Origin: CAVZCC01 sp963773765
GTDB lineage: Bacteria; Actinomycetota; Acidimicrobiia; Acidimicrobiales; Microtrichaceae
Direction: 5' to 3'
Assembly (NCBI GenBank): GCA_963773765.1
Contig: CAVZCC010000006.1
Location: 372,001-436,000 of the forward strand
Length of the DNA stretch: 64,000 nucleotides
The notes beneath the pieces are model-generated. The model worked only from the letters and a program-made list of their open reading frames with translations. It was not told where the DNA came from and searched no databases. Positions within the stretch are counted from its first letter, which is position 1. The number at the start of each line of letters is the position of its first letter. Positions 24,595-33,488 of this stretch are shown one piece after another. The position numbers were made by a program, and so were the translations under genes.

Positions 24595-26940
24595 TCAGGT
24601 GACGGAGCGGAGGTGGCGGCTGCTCCGTCCGCCGAGGTGGGACCGGTCGAACCGCCCGAACGGGAGGGCGCGGTCGTAGTACCAGCCCTGGGCCGCGTCG
24701 CACCCGAGCGCCTGGAGGAGCCGGACCTGCTCCGCGGTCTCCACCCCCTCGGCCACGGTCTGCAGCCCCAGCTTCTGGGCCAGGTTGAGCAGGGCCCGCA
24801 CGATGAACGTGTCCTGGTCCTCGGTGCCCAGGCCGTCGACGAAGGTGCGGTCCACCTTCAGGATCGACGCGGGGTAGCTGCCGAGCTGGCGCAGGGACGA
24901 GTTGCCGGTGCCGAAGTCGTCGATGGCCACGCCCACGCCCAGCTCGCACAGGCGGTCGATGGTGCGGCGGGTGGAGTCGTCCACCACGACGTCCTCGCGG
25001 ATCTCCAGGATCATCAGGTCCGGGGCCAGGCCGCTGGCCCCGAGCACCGACTGCACGCGGTCCACCGCGTCGGCCGTCGACAGCTCGCTGGCCGACAGGT
25101 TCACCGCCACCCGGACCGGCTCCTGGTCGGGCCGGGCGTTGACCTCGGCGAACCGGGTGGCCGCCTCCAGCAGGGTGCGGTCGCCGATCGGCCCCAGGAG
25201 GCCCATGGCGTCCGCCTCGTCCAGGAAGTGGTCCGGGGTCAGGAGGCCCTCCACCGGGTGGCGCCAGCGCAGGAGTGCCTCGGCGCCGATGAGCCGTCCC
25301 GACGACAGGTCGACCACCGGCTGGTAGTGGACCTCGAACTCGTCCTCGTCGAGCGCCCGCCGCAGTTCGGGCTCCAGATCCACCCGCCGCAGCGTGTCGG
25401 TGTCCATGGCGGGGTCGTACACGACGGCGCGCTGGCGGCCAGCGGCCTTGGCCCGGTACAGCGCGGTGTCGGCCCGTCGCAGGAGCTCCTCGGGCGAGGT
25501 GCCGCCCCGGACCGGGGCCACGCCGACGCTCACCGATGGCTGCAGGGTGAGCTCGTCGGAGGAGATCGGTGCCGCTGCCCGCTCCACCACCTCCCGGGCG
25601 ACGTCCTCCATCGTCCGCGCGCCGTCGACACAGGAGAACACCATGACGAACTCGTCGCCGCCGAAGCGGGTGACCTCGGCCTGCTCCTGCGATGCCAGGC
25701 GCCCCGCGATGGTGGAGATCACCGCGTCGCCCCGGGCGTGGCCCAGCGAGTCGTTGACGGACTTGAGGTGGTCGATGTCCACGAACAACACCGCGGACCA
25801 GGTCCCGGCGGTTGCGGCGGCGTGGGCCGTCGTCTCCAGCCGCTCGGTCAGGCCCGACCGGTTGGGCAGGCCGGTCAGGCGGTCGTGGCCGGCCTGGTGG
25901 GCCAGCCGGTCGACGGTGTGGGAGAGGTGGTCGGACAGGCGACGGTTCTCGGTCAGGGTCCACGACTGGCGGGTGAGCAGGAGCCCCACCACCACCACGG
26001 CGATGGGGATCGTCCAGGGGAGGTCGTTGCGCCGGAGCGACAGGTCCACCAGGGCCACCACCAGGGCGACCCCGGCCAGCACGATCGGAGCGGACCGCGG
26101 CGCGGCCCGCCGCACGGCCGCGGGTGGTGCCGTCGCGGCCATCGCCGGGGCGGAGGTCGTCCGGACCAGCCACCCTGCGCCGGCCATCAGCACGAACCCC
26201 ATCGTCCAGGGCGCGTCGGTGACCAGCGGCGCGTCCTGGTAGGCCCCGTAGGCGTCGAGCACCACCAGCGTCAGGTCCGATGCCGCGACGCAGCCCATGC
26301 CCCACGCCAGCAGCAGCATCGGGGTGCGGTCGCGGCCGTGGATGCGGGGGACCACGCCCACCAACATGGTGATGATCGCCACGTCGGTCAGGGGGAAGGC
26401 CAGGTTCACCAGCGCGGAGGCCGGCGAGGTGGTCTGGGTGATGCCCCGCAGGCCGATCCACAACAGGAGCAGGAGCGACGACGCCACCAGGAGCCCGTCG
26501 ATCACGGCACGGGTCTGGACCTGGGACCGGCGGGGCGCGGGGTGGGTGAGCACGCCGACGGCCATGGCCGGCGGCAGGGCCAGGTAGAAGGCGTCCGCCA
26601 GGCCCGGGGACGGGGGCTCGGTGCCGTGGGCCAAGGACACCACCCAGACCAGCGACCCCATGGACCAGAGGCAGGCCCCCACGCCGAAGGCGAGCCAGGA
26701 CCGTCGCGCCGCGCCGTGGCGGTGCCCGGCGGCGACCAGCAGCACGACCCCGGCCGTCAGCGAGGCCAGCCACTCCATCACCACGGCGACCAGGGAGACG
26801 GTGTCCGGGTCGACCGCGGTGAACCGGCCCAGGACCAGGTACCAGCCGGAGTAGACGACCCCGGCAGCGACGGCGGCGGTGACCACGGCGGCGACGGCCC
26901 GCCGCGACGTGCGGGGCACGGCCCCGGGGTCCTCCGCCAT
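24595..26940 (-). CDS. Membrane GGDEF-EAL protein, second gene of an overlapping pair
   Basis: A 781-residue c-di-GMP enzyme: about nine membrane helices (residues 15-345), a GGDEF domain (RFGGDEF near 426) and an EAL domain (EALLRW near 551, IDDFGTGNSS near 672, KVDRTF, AEGVET). Both signature sets look intact, so either or both activities are possible. No RxxD inhibitory site precedes GGDEF. The ATG at 26940 overlaps the stop of the preceding GGDEF-EAL gene by one base (TGATG), so translation is probably coupled. No PAS or other sensory domain is obvious, so signal input is presumably through the membrane region. Confidence 0.9.
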   Translation of the reverse strand: MAEDPGAVPRTSRRAVAAVVTAAVAAGVVYSGWYLVLGRFTAVDPDTVSLVAVVMEWLASLTAGVVLLVAAGHRHGAARRSWLAFGVGACLWSMGSLVWVVSLAHGTEPPSPGLADAFYLALPPAMAVGVLTHPAPRRSQVQTRAVIDGLLVASSLLLLLWIGLRGITQTTSPASALVNLAFPLTDVAIITMLVGVVPRIHGRDRTPMLLLAWGMGCVAASDLTLVVLDAYGAYQDAPLVTDAPWTMGFVLMAGAGWLVRTTSAPAMAATAPPAAVRRAAPRSAPIVLAGVALVVALVDLSLRRNDLPWTIPIAVVVVGLLLTRQSWTLTENRRLSDHLSHTVDRLAHQAGHDRLTGLPNRSGLTERLETTAHAAATAGTWSAVLFVDIDHLKSVNDSLGHARGDAVISTIAGRLASQEQAEVTRFGGDEFVMVFSCVDGARTMEDVAREVVERAAAPISSDELTLQPSVSVGVAPVRGGTSPEELLRRADTALYRAKAAGRQRAVVYDPAMDTDTLRRVDLEPELRRALDEDEFEVHYQPVVDLSSGRLIGAEALLRWRHPVEGLLTPDHFLDEADAMGLLGPIGDRTLLEAATRFAEVNARPDQEPVRVAVNLSASELSTADAVDRVQSVLGASGLAPDLMILEIREDVVVDDSTRRTIDRLCELGVGVAIDDFGTGNSSLRQLGSYPASILKVDRTFVDGLGTEDQDTFIVRALLNLAQKLGLQTVAEGVETAEQVRLLQALGCDAAQGWYYDRALPFGRFDRSHLGGRSSRHLRSVT

Positions 26941-29423
26941 CACGCGCCCAGTCCCGTCGCCGCCGGGCCGGACCCGTGGGCCACGGGCCGCGGAGCGGCC
27001 GACGGCTGCAGGTGCGCCTCCGCGAACCGGTCCCAGGGCACGGCCTGGCCGAACAACCACCCCTGCGCCCGCACCGCCCCCAGCTGCCAGAGCTCCGCGG
27101 CCTGGGTCTCCTGGGTGACGCCCTCGGCGACGAACACCAGCCCGAGGTCGGCGGCCAGGTCGGCCACGGCCTCCAGGATCACCCGGTCGTCGCGGCGCCG
27201 GCCCAGGCCGGCCACGAAGGAGCGGTCCACCTTGATGGTGGGGGCCGGGTAGCGGCCGAGCAGTCGCAGCGACGACGGACCCGTCCCGAAGTCCTGCACG
27301 GTGAGCCCCACCCCGAGGGCCACCAGCTGGTCCAGGACCCCGGCCGCGCCCCGGTCCATCACCACGCCCTCGTCGATCTCGAGCCGGACACGGTGGGGGG
27401 CGACGCCGCGCAGGGCGAGGACCTGGCTGATGTCGTCCACGAGGCCCGGGTGTGCCACCTCCTGGGAGGACAGGTTGACGGCCACCCACAGCAGCTCCCC
27501 GGACCGGAGCCGGGCGTGGCGCAGGTGCCCCACGGTCAGCTCCAGGACGGAGCGCCCGATGGCGGGCAGCAGCCCGGCCTCCGCCGCGATGGGCAGGAAC
27601 TCCTCCGGCAGCAGCAGCCCGTACTCGGGCGAGTTCCAGCGGACCAGGGCCTCGGCCCCCACCACCTGACGCGTCGCGAGCTCCACGATGGGCTGGTAGC
27701 GGACCTCGAACTCGCCCCGCTCCAGCGCGTGGTGCAGTCCCTGCTGCAGCCGGAGCCGGCGGTCGGCGCGCTCCTGGAGCCAGCTGTCGTAGCTGGCCCA
27801 TCGGCCACGACCCAGTTCCTTGGCCCGGTAGAGGGCCAGGTCGGCCCGCCTCAGCAGGGCGGGGCCGTCGTCGGGGCGCCGGTCCCCGCCCTCGTCGTTG
27901 CGGGGGGTGGACCGGGCCAGGCCGATGCTGGCCGCGGCGGCCACCTGGCGTCCGTCGATGGGCACGGGCGGCGACAGCGCGGCCACCAGGGCCGACGCCA
28001 CCGCCTCGGCCCGGCCGGGGTCCAGGTCCTCGCGGACGGCGATGAACTCGTCCCCGCCGATCCGGTAGACGTCGGAGCCCAGGACGTCGGTCAGGCGCAG
28101 CGCCAGCTCCACCAGGAGGCGGTCGCCGGCGTCGTGGCCCAGCGCGTCGTTGACGTTCTTGAAGTTGTCCAGGTCGATGAAGAACACCGACACCCCGTCG
28201 GCCGGGGCCCGGTCGAGTGCGTCGGCCAGGCGCCGCTCCAGGGCCAGCCGGTTGCCGAGCCCGGTCAGCGCGTCGGTGCGGGCCTGGTCGGCCAGCTCGC
28301 CCGCCAGACCGCCCAGCTCGGCCATCAGGTCGGCCTGCTCGGCCTGCAGCAGGCTGACCCGGACCGCGGCCAGCAGCACCGCGGTCACCCCGATGCCCAT
28401 CATGACCGGGTCCACCGAGGTCATCACCCGTTGGTGGAGGGCCACCGCGGCCAGCGTGACCAGGACGGCGACCGCGGGGAGGTGGGCGTGCACCCGTGCC
28501 GCCCGCGCCTGGACCGCCACCGGTTCCTGCCACCGCGTCCAGGCCCGGCGCCCGGCACCGAACAACAGCACCGGCGCGGTGATCCACCACAGCTGGGCGG
28601 TGAGGGCCGAGGGCCCCTCCAGGGACCCGGTGCTTCCCACCAGTGCCGTGTAGGCCGAGGCCGGGTAGAGGAGCAGGGCCGGGACCAGCAGACGGAGCTC
28701 GGGTCGCCGGCCGGGCGCGCAGCGGGCCAGCATCACGGCGGCGACCAGGATGAGGACCACGTCCAGGACGGCCCAGGGGTCCCGCTCCAGGACCTGGCCC
28801 AGCCCGCTGATCGTGCCCCGTTCCGACCGCAGGGGGGCCAGCCACATGAGTGACAGGCCCGCCATGGCGACCAGGAGGCCGTCGATCCGGGACACCCCGG
28901 TGCGGGGCAGGGCCGAGGGGACCGCGGCGGCGCCGACGATGCAGCACACGAGCCCCGCGGACTGGAGTGCGTTGTTGCCCGTGGCCGCGACCTCGCCCAG
29001 CGGCGTTGCCCCGCTCAGGACCGCGCCCAGTGTCCCCACCGCGAGCAGGAACGTCCCGATGCCGATCGACCCCCAGGCCAGCCGGTTCCGCCCACCGCGT
29101 GATGCGGCGGCACGGAGGGTCACTCCCGCCGCCACGACCGTGAGCAGCGATCCGGTCACCGCCACCAGTGCGGTCCGCACGACCGGGCCGGGGTCGGCCC
29201 CGAGGAGCCGGGCCACGACCGGCCAGCCGGCGAGGACGAGGACCAGGCCCCCCAGGAACCAGGCCAGGGCCACCGTGTCGCGGGGGGCGGTGTCGTGAGG
29301 CGCGGTGTCGCGGGGTGTGGCGTCGCGGGGTGTGCGGGCGCGCCGCGTGGGACCGCTCCCGGTGGTCCGGGCGCTGCGGTCGATCCGGGGGTTCGAAGGG
29401 TCCTGGATCTGGTCGGTGTCCAC
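26940..29423 (-). CDS. Membrane GGDEF-EAL protein with an altered EAL active site, first gene of the pair
   Basis: An 827-residue c-di-GMP protein: N-terminal tail with four five-residue repeats, about ten membrane helices (residues 55-345), GGDEF (RIGGDEF near 457) and EAL (EALVRW near 592). The EAL metal motif reads VQDFGTGPSS near 710 where active enzymes have DDFGTG, so the first metal-binding aspartate is glutamine. AEGVTQET replaces the usual AEGVET. I infer a cyclase with a degenerate phosphodiesterase that may only bind c-di-GMP. The start is taken as the GTG at 29423; upstream codons in the frame are antisense to xylB. It lies 79 bases after xylB and overlaps the next GGDEF-EAL gene. 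Confidence 0.85.
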   Translation of the reverse strand: MDTDQIQDPSNPRIDRSARTTGSGPTRRARTPRDATPRDTAPHDTAPRDTVALAWFLGGLVLVLAGWPVVARLLGADPGPVVRTALVAVTGSLLTVVAAGVTLRAAASRGGRNRLAWGSIGIGTFLLAVGTLGAVLSGATPLGEVAATGNNALQSAGLVCCIVGAAAVPSALPRTGVSRIDGLLVAMAGLSLMWLAPLRSERGTISGLGQVLERDPWAVLDVVLILVAAVMLARCAPGRRPELRLLVPALLLYPASAYTALVGSTGSLEGPSALTAQLWWITAPVLLFGAGRRAWTRWQEPVAVQARAARVHAHLPAVAVLVTLAAVALHQRVMTSVDPVMMGIGVTAVLLAAVRVSLLQAEQADLMAELGGLAGELADQARTDALTGLGNRLALERRLADALDRAPADGVSVFFIDLDNFKNVNDALGHDAGDRLLVELALRLTDVLGSDVYRIGGDEFIAVREDLDPGRAEAVASALVAALSPPVPIDGRQVAAAASIGLARSTPRNDEGGDRRPDDGPALLRRADLALYRAKELGRGRWASYDSWLQERADRRLRLQQGLHHALERGEFEVRYQPIVELATRQVVGAEALVRWNSPEYGLLLPEEFLPIAAEAGLLPAIGRSVLELTVGHLRHARLRSGELLWVAVNLSSQEVAHPGLVDDISQVLALRGVAPHRVRLEIDEGVVMDRGAAGVLDQLVALGVGLTVQDFGTGPSSLRLLGRYPAPTIKVDRSFVAGLGRRRDDRVILEAVADLAADLGLVFVAEGVTQETQAAELWQLGAVRAQGWLFGQAVPWDRFAEAHLQPSAAPRPVAHGSGPAATGLGA
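29275..29334 (-). repeat. Four 15-bp tandem repeats encoding a pentapeptide repeat
   Basis: Four consecutive 15-base units (29275, 29290, 29305, 29320) encode the series TPRDA-TPRDT-APHDT-APRDT in the cytoplasmic tail of the GGDEF-EAL protein. Units differ by a few bases. Copy number could vary between strains by slippage. Confidence 0.7.
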
Positions 29424-29502
29424 GGCAGGTGTCCACCCACCCCATCGGCCTCCGCCACCCGTCGGGTGAGCTTTGCCGGCCCTGATCCGCGGTGTTGGGC
29501 CG

Positions 29503-30954
29503 TCAGGCCCGGTCGCGCACCTGCGCGTAGGCCGACCGGACCCCCCGGCCGTCACCGGGGCTCGGTCCGGGCTCCACCCAGACCGAGCCCGGCCGGCCCC
29601 AGGCCGAGGCGACCTGGTCCACCGTGGCGCCGGTGGCGACGGCCGCCGCCTGCACCGCCGCGCCCCGGGCCACGGTCTCGTCGTCCTGCACCGCCAGCCA
29701 CGGACGTGCGGTGAGGTCGGCCAGGACCTGGCGGTAGGCCCGGGACCGGGCCCCGCCCCCCACCACCAGGTGGTCACCGTCCGGCGTGGTGCCGAGCGCA
29801 GCGGCCAGGGCGTCGTAGCCGTCCAGGAGCCCGCACAGCACGCCCTCCACCGCGGCGCGGGCCAGGTCGCCGCGTTCGACCCCCGACCGGAGGCCGGTGA
29901 GGACGCCGGTGGCACGGGGCCGGTCCGGCGTGCGTTCGCCGTCGAAGTAGGGCAGCAGGGTGAGGCCGTCGGCCCCCGCTGTGCCGGAGAGGGCCAGCTC
30001 GTCGAACTCGTCCAGGCCCACGCCCAGCAGGCGGGCCACGGCATCGGTGACCTTGGTGGCGTTGAGGGTGCACACCAGGGGCAGGTACCGCCCGGTCGCG
30101 TCGGCGAACCCGGCCACCACGCCGGACGCGTCGGCGGTGGGGGTGTCGGAGGTGGCGTAGACGGTGCCGGACGTGCCGAGGGACAGCGCGACGTCGCCGG
30201 GCCGCAGCCCCGCCCCCAGCGCCGCGGCCATGTTGTCGCCGGTCCCCGGTCCGACCGGGATGCCGACGGGCAGGCCCAGGTCGTCCGCGGCGCACGGCAG
30301 CAGGGTGCCGGCGCCCTGCCCCGGGCCCAGCACCAGGGGCAGCCACGACGGGTCGGCCAGCTCCGGCACCGCCAGCTCCAGCAGGTCGGTGCGGTACGCG
30401 CCGGTGGCCGGCGACCACCAACCGGTGCCGGACGCATCCCCGCGGTCGGTGACGTGGTGCCCGCACAGGCGCAGGGTGAGGTCGTCGTGGGGCAGCAGCA
30501 CGTGGGCGATCCGGTCGACGATCTCCGGCTCGGTCTCGCCCAGGTGGGCCAGCTTGGTGACCGTGAAGGCGGCCACCGGCACGCTGCCGCACGCGTCGGC
30601 CCAGGCCCGCCGTCCCAGCCGGGCCACCAGGCGGGTGGCCTCCGGGGCGGAGGTGGTGTCGTTCCAGAGGAGCGCGGGCCGGAGGGGTCGGTCGTCGGTG
30701 TCCAGGCACACGAGCCCGTGCTGCTGGCCGGCCACCGCGATGGCGGTCACGTCGCCCCGGGCGTCACCGCACTGGCCCATGGCCGCCACCAACGCCTGCC
30801 ACCACACGTCCGGGTGCTGCTCGGAGACCGGGGGCGACGTGGACGGATGCGGGGCCCGTCCGTGGGCGACCAGCTCCCCGGAGTCGGCGTCACGCAACTC
30901 GACCTTGGTCGAACGGGTGGACGAGTCGACCCCGGCGACCAGGGCGCGGCTCAC
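29503..30954 (-). CDS. xylB: Xylulokinase
   Basis: A 483-residue FGGY-family sugar kinase. VAGVDSSTRSTKVEL is the first phosphate-binding motif; AIAVAGQQHGLVCLD and ALLWNDTT form the substrate pocket (the QQHG motif is typical of xylulokinase); SLGTSGTVYA and VVGGGARSRAYRQVLADL are the ATP-binding motifs. It phosphorylates D-xylulose to xylulose 5-phosphate for the pentose phosphate pathway. The GTG at 30954 overlaps the xylA stop (GTGA), so xylA-xylB is one operon in pathway order. No sugar transporter or XylR-type regulator is visible nearby. Confidence 0.93.
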   Translation of the reverse strand: MSRALVAGVDSSTRSTKVELRDADSGELVAHGRAPHPSTSPPVSEQHPDVWWQALVAAMGQCGDARGDVTAIAVAGQQHGLVCLDTDDRPLRPALLWNDTTSAPEATRLVARLGRRAWADACGSVPVAAFTVTKLAHLGETEPEIVDRIAHVLLPHDDLTLRLCGHHVTDRGDASGTGWWSPATGAYRTDLLELAVPELADPSWLPLVLGPGQGAGTLLPCAADDLGLPVGIPVGPGTGDNMAAALGAGLRPGDVALSLGTSGTVYATSDTPTADASGVVAGFADATGRYLPLVCTLNATKVTDAVARLLGVGLDEFDELALSGTAGADGLTLLPYFDGERTPDRPRATGVLTGLRSGVERGDLARAAVEGVLCGLLDGYDALAAALGTTPDGDHLVVGGGARSRAYRQVLADLTARPWLAVQDDETVARGAAVQAAAVATGATVDQVASAWGRPGSVWVEPGPSPGDGRGVRSAYAQVRDRA

Positions 30955-32117
30955 CGCACACCCAGCAGGAGCTCGTTGACCAGCTGGTCCAGTCGTTCGT
31001 TGCCGTACCCCCGTGCCGCCGCCGCGTCCACGTCGACGGTCTCGTGCCGCACCGCGTCCACGGCGGCGGGATCGGTCCAGTCCACCTGGGCCAGTGCCAG
31101 GTCGGCCGCCCCGGCGCGGCCCAGCGCCTCCTGGATGTCCGGGTCGGCGTCGAACCGTCGGGCCTTGTCCGCCAGGATCAGGTAGCTGCGCATGCAGCCC
31201 CGGGCGAAGTCCCACACGCCGTCGCGGTCCTCGGTGCGGTAGGCGTGGGCGTCGAAGTGGCGCATCCCGTCCCAACCCGAGGACTCCAGCAGGTGCACCG
31301 TGTAGAACGCGTCGCGCTGGCCCTCCGACCCGAACCGGAAGTCCTGGTCGAACCTGCCGATGCGCTGGGCGTTGAGGTCGATGTGGAACAGCTTCTGCGC
31401 CCACAGGGCCTGGGCCACCGCGTGGTGGAACGACAGCCCGGACATGGTCTCGTGGGCGAACTCCGGGTTGACGCCCACCATGTCCGGCCACTCCAGCCGC
31501 TCGATGAACGCCAGGGCGTGGCCGACGGTGGGCAGGAACAGGTCGCCGCGGGGCTCGTTCGGCTTGGGCTCCAGCGCGAAGCGCAGCTGGTGGCCGCGGT
31601 CCCGGACGTAGGCGCAGCACACGTTGACGGCCTCGGCGTAGCGGTCCAGCGCGTCCCGGGGGTCCTTGGCCGCGTCGCACTCCACCCCCTCCCGGCCGCC
31701 CCACATGACGTACACCGACGCCCCCAGCTCCACGCCCAGGTCGATGGCGGCCAGCGTCTTGTGCATGGCGTGGCGCCGGACCGCGGGGTCGTTCGCGGTG
31801 AAGGCGCCGTCCTTGAACACCGGGTTGGAGAAGAGGTTGGTGGTCGCCATGGGCACCGTCATCCCGGTGGCGTCGAGTGCCCGGCGGAACCGCGTGACGA
31901 CCGCGTCGCGCTCGGCCGCGGTGGAACCGGGAGGGACCAGGTCGTCGTCGTGGAAGTTGACCCCGTAGGCCCCCAGCTCGGACAGGCGCTCGACGGCCTC
32001 GACCGGGTCCAGCGGCGGCCGGGTCTCGTGGCCGAACGGATCCCGCCCCTGGTTGCCCACGGTCCACAACCCGAAGGTGAAGTGGTGCTCCGGCCGCGGT
32101 TCGAACGGATCCGTCAT
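30951..32117 (-). CDS. xylA: Xylose isomerase
   Basis: A 388-residue xylose isomerase of the short, class I (actinobacterial) type. Signature regions: VNFHDDDLVPPGS with the catalytic His near residue 54, MWGGREGVECDAAKD, LEPKPNEPRGDLFLPTVGHALAF with metal-binding Glu and the catalytic Lys near 182, GVNPEFAHETMSG, and HIDLNAQRIGRFDQDFRFG with the Asp ligands. It converts D-xylose to D-xylulose with two divalent metals. The ATG at 32117 follows GAAAGGGA by nine bases. xylB is translationally coupled downstream. The 171-base divergent region to the acyl-CoA dehydrogenase gene contains operator site 4, on the side nearer to the dehydrogenase. Confidence 0.95.
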   Translation of the reverse strand: MTDPFEPRPEHHFTFGLWTVGNQGRDPFGHETRPPLDPVEAVERLSELGAYGVNFHDDDLVPPGSTAAERDAVVTRFRRALDATGMTVPMATTNLFSNPVFKDGAFTANDPAVRRHAMHKTLAAIDLGVELGASVYVMWGGREGVECDAAKDPRDALDRYAEAVNVCCAYVRDRGHQLRFALEPKPNEPRGDLFLPTVGHALAFIERLEWPDMVGVNPEFAHETMSGLSFHHAVAQALWAQKLFHIDLNAQRIGRFDQDFRFGSEGQRDAFYTVHLLESSGWDGMRHFDAHAYRTEDRDGVWDFARGCMRSYLILADKARRFDADPDIQEALGRAGAADLALAQVDWTDPAAVDAVRHETVDVDAAAARGYGNERLDQLVNELLLGVR

Positions 32118-32252
32118 CGCCTGTCCCTTTCTCCGGCCGAGACCCTAGGCCGAACCACGTTCGGGATGTCCCGGATCCGTGGCGCCGCGGAGCCCGGCCC
32201 GGCGCGTCGGGGACGGGTTCCCCGACCCGGCCGCGCGGCCGGCACCAAGGAT

Positions 32253-32267
32253 CTGACGGGTCGTCAG
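32253..32267. promoter_or_regulatory. Palindromic operator, site 4 (upstream of the FadE31-like gene)
   Basis: CTGAC-GGGTC-GTCAG, the same 15 bases as the core of site 1, ends 21 bases before the ATG of the acyl-CoA dehydrogenase gene. The outer bases (T-A side) are only partly symmetric here. The closeness to the start codon suggests repression by blocking the promoter. Confidence 0.65.
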
Positions 32268-32288
32268 GAGGCGGGGCAGACTGGCGCC

Positions 32289-33479
32289 ATGGACCTGACG
32301 TGGAGCGAGTCCGAGGAGGCGTTCCGGACCGAGTGCCGGGAGTGGCTCACGGCCAACGTGCCGGTGCCGGCCCTGCCCTCGGGTGACACCGAGGTGGGCT
32401 TCGAGGCCCACCTGCGCTGGGAGCGGCAGCTGCACGACGCCGGCTGGGCCGTGGTGTCCTGGCCCCGGGCGTACGGCGGCCGGGACGCCACCCTGTGGGA
32501 GTGGCTCATCTTCGAGGACGAGTACTACGCCGCGGGCGCACCCCAGCGGGTGACCCAGAACGGCATCTTCCTGCTGGCCCCGACCATCTTCGAGTTCGGC
32601 ACGCAGGCCCAGCAGGACCACTACCTGCCCCGCATGTCCGCGGCGCAGGACCTGTGGTGCCAGGGCTGGTCCGAGCCCAACGCCGGATCCGACCTGGCCG
32701 GGATCACCTCCCGCGCCGTTCGCGACGACCACGCCGGCGGGTGGCGCCTGACCGGCCAGAAGACCTGGACCACCCGGGGCGCGTTCTGCACCCACCTGTT
32801 CGGCCTGTTCCGCACCGACCCCGAGGCGGAGCGCCACCGCGGCCTGACCTACTTCCTGGTGCCGCTCGACGCCGACGGCATGACCGTGCGGGGCTTCGGA
32901 CGCCTCGACGGGGACGAGGGCTTCGCCGAGGTGTTCCTGGACGACGTGTTCGTCCCCGACCCGCCGGCCGACGGCGCGTCCGATGCCGCCTCGGTGATGG
33001 ACCGGGGCGGGGTCCTGGGTGAGGTCGACCAGGGCTGGGGCGTGGCCATGGCCACCACCACCTCCGAGCGTGGCCTCACGCTGCGGTCCCCGGGGCGGTT
33101 CCGGGCCACCGCGGCGCGCCTGTTGGACCTGGCCCGGGAGGTGCAGGGGGCGGGGCGGCTGACGGACCGGTTGGCCGACCGGGTGGTGGACGCCTGGATC
33201 GATGCCGAGGCCTACGCGCTCTACACGCTCGGCGACGTCACCGGGATCGTGGAGGGACGCTCGCCCGGGGCGCGGTCCAGCTACAACAAGATCTTCTGGT
33301 CGGAGCTGGACATCCGGCTGCACCAGGCCGCACTGGACCTGCTGGGGCCCGACGCCGAGCTCGACGGTCCGTGGATGAAGGGCTACGAGTTCGCCCTGTC
33401 CGGGCCGATCTACGCCGGGACCAACGAGATCCAGCGCAACATCGTGGCCGAGCGCGTGCTCGGCCTGCCGAGGAAGTAG
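32289..33479 (+). CDS. fadE31: Acyl-CoA dehydrogenase, FadE31-like
   Basis: A 396-residue acyl-CoA dehydrogenase. Typical landmarks are DLWCQGWSEPNAGSDLAGI (FAD-binding), TGQKTWTTRGAF, FLDDVFVPD and the C-terminal YAGTNEIQRNIVAERVLGLP. The sequence resembles mycobacterial FadE31 (Rv3562), which pairs with FadE32 in a heteromer that dehydrogenates the linear acyl-CoA left after steroid ring opening. The catalytic glutamate expected just before the GP-IYAGTNE loop is not visible (YEFALSGPIYAG), as is usual for one partner of such heteromeric enzymes. The start is the ATG at 32289. The next gene follows with an AGGAGG overlapping this stop codon. Confidence 0.85.
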   Translation: MDLTWSESEEAFRTECREWLTANVPVPALPSGDTEVGFEAHLRWERQLHDAGWAVVSWPRAYGGRDATLWEWLIFEDEYYAAGAPQRVTQNGIFLLAPTIFEFGTQAQQDHYLPRMSAAQDLWCQGWSEPNAGSDLAGITSRAVRDDHAGGWRLTGQKTWTTRGAFCTHLFGLFRTDPEAERHRGLTYFLVPLDADGMTVRGFGRLDGDEGFAEVFLDDVFVPDPPADGASDAASVMDRGGVLGEVDQGWGVAMATTTSERGLTLRSPGRFRATAARLLDLAREVQGAGRLTDRLADRVVDAWIDAEAYALYTLGDVTGIVEGRSPGARSSYNKIFWSELDIRLHQAALDLLGPDAELDGPWMKGYEFALSGPIYAGTNEIQRNIVAERVLGLPRK

Positions 33480-33488
33480 GAGGCGGCC

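Noticed and set aside
32253..32267. Site 4 palindrome as a terminator of xylA's divergent neighbour
   Set aside because: Arms are only 5 bp, there is no U-tract, and the same sequence recurs at other promoters; an operator fits better.
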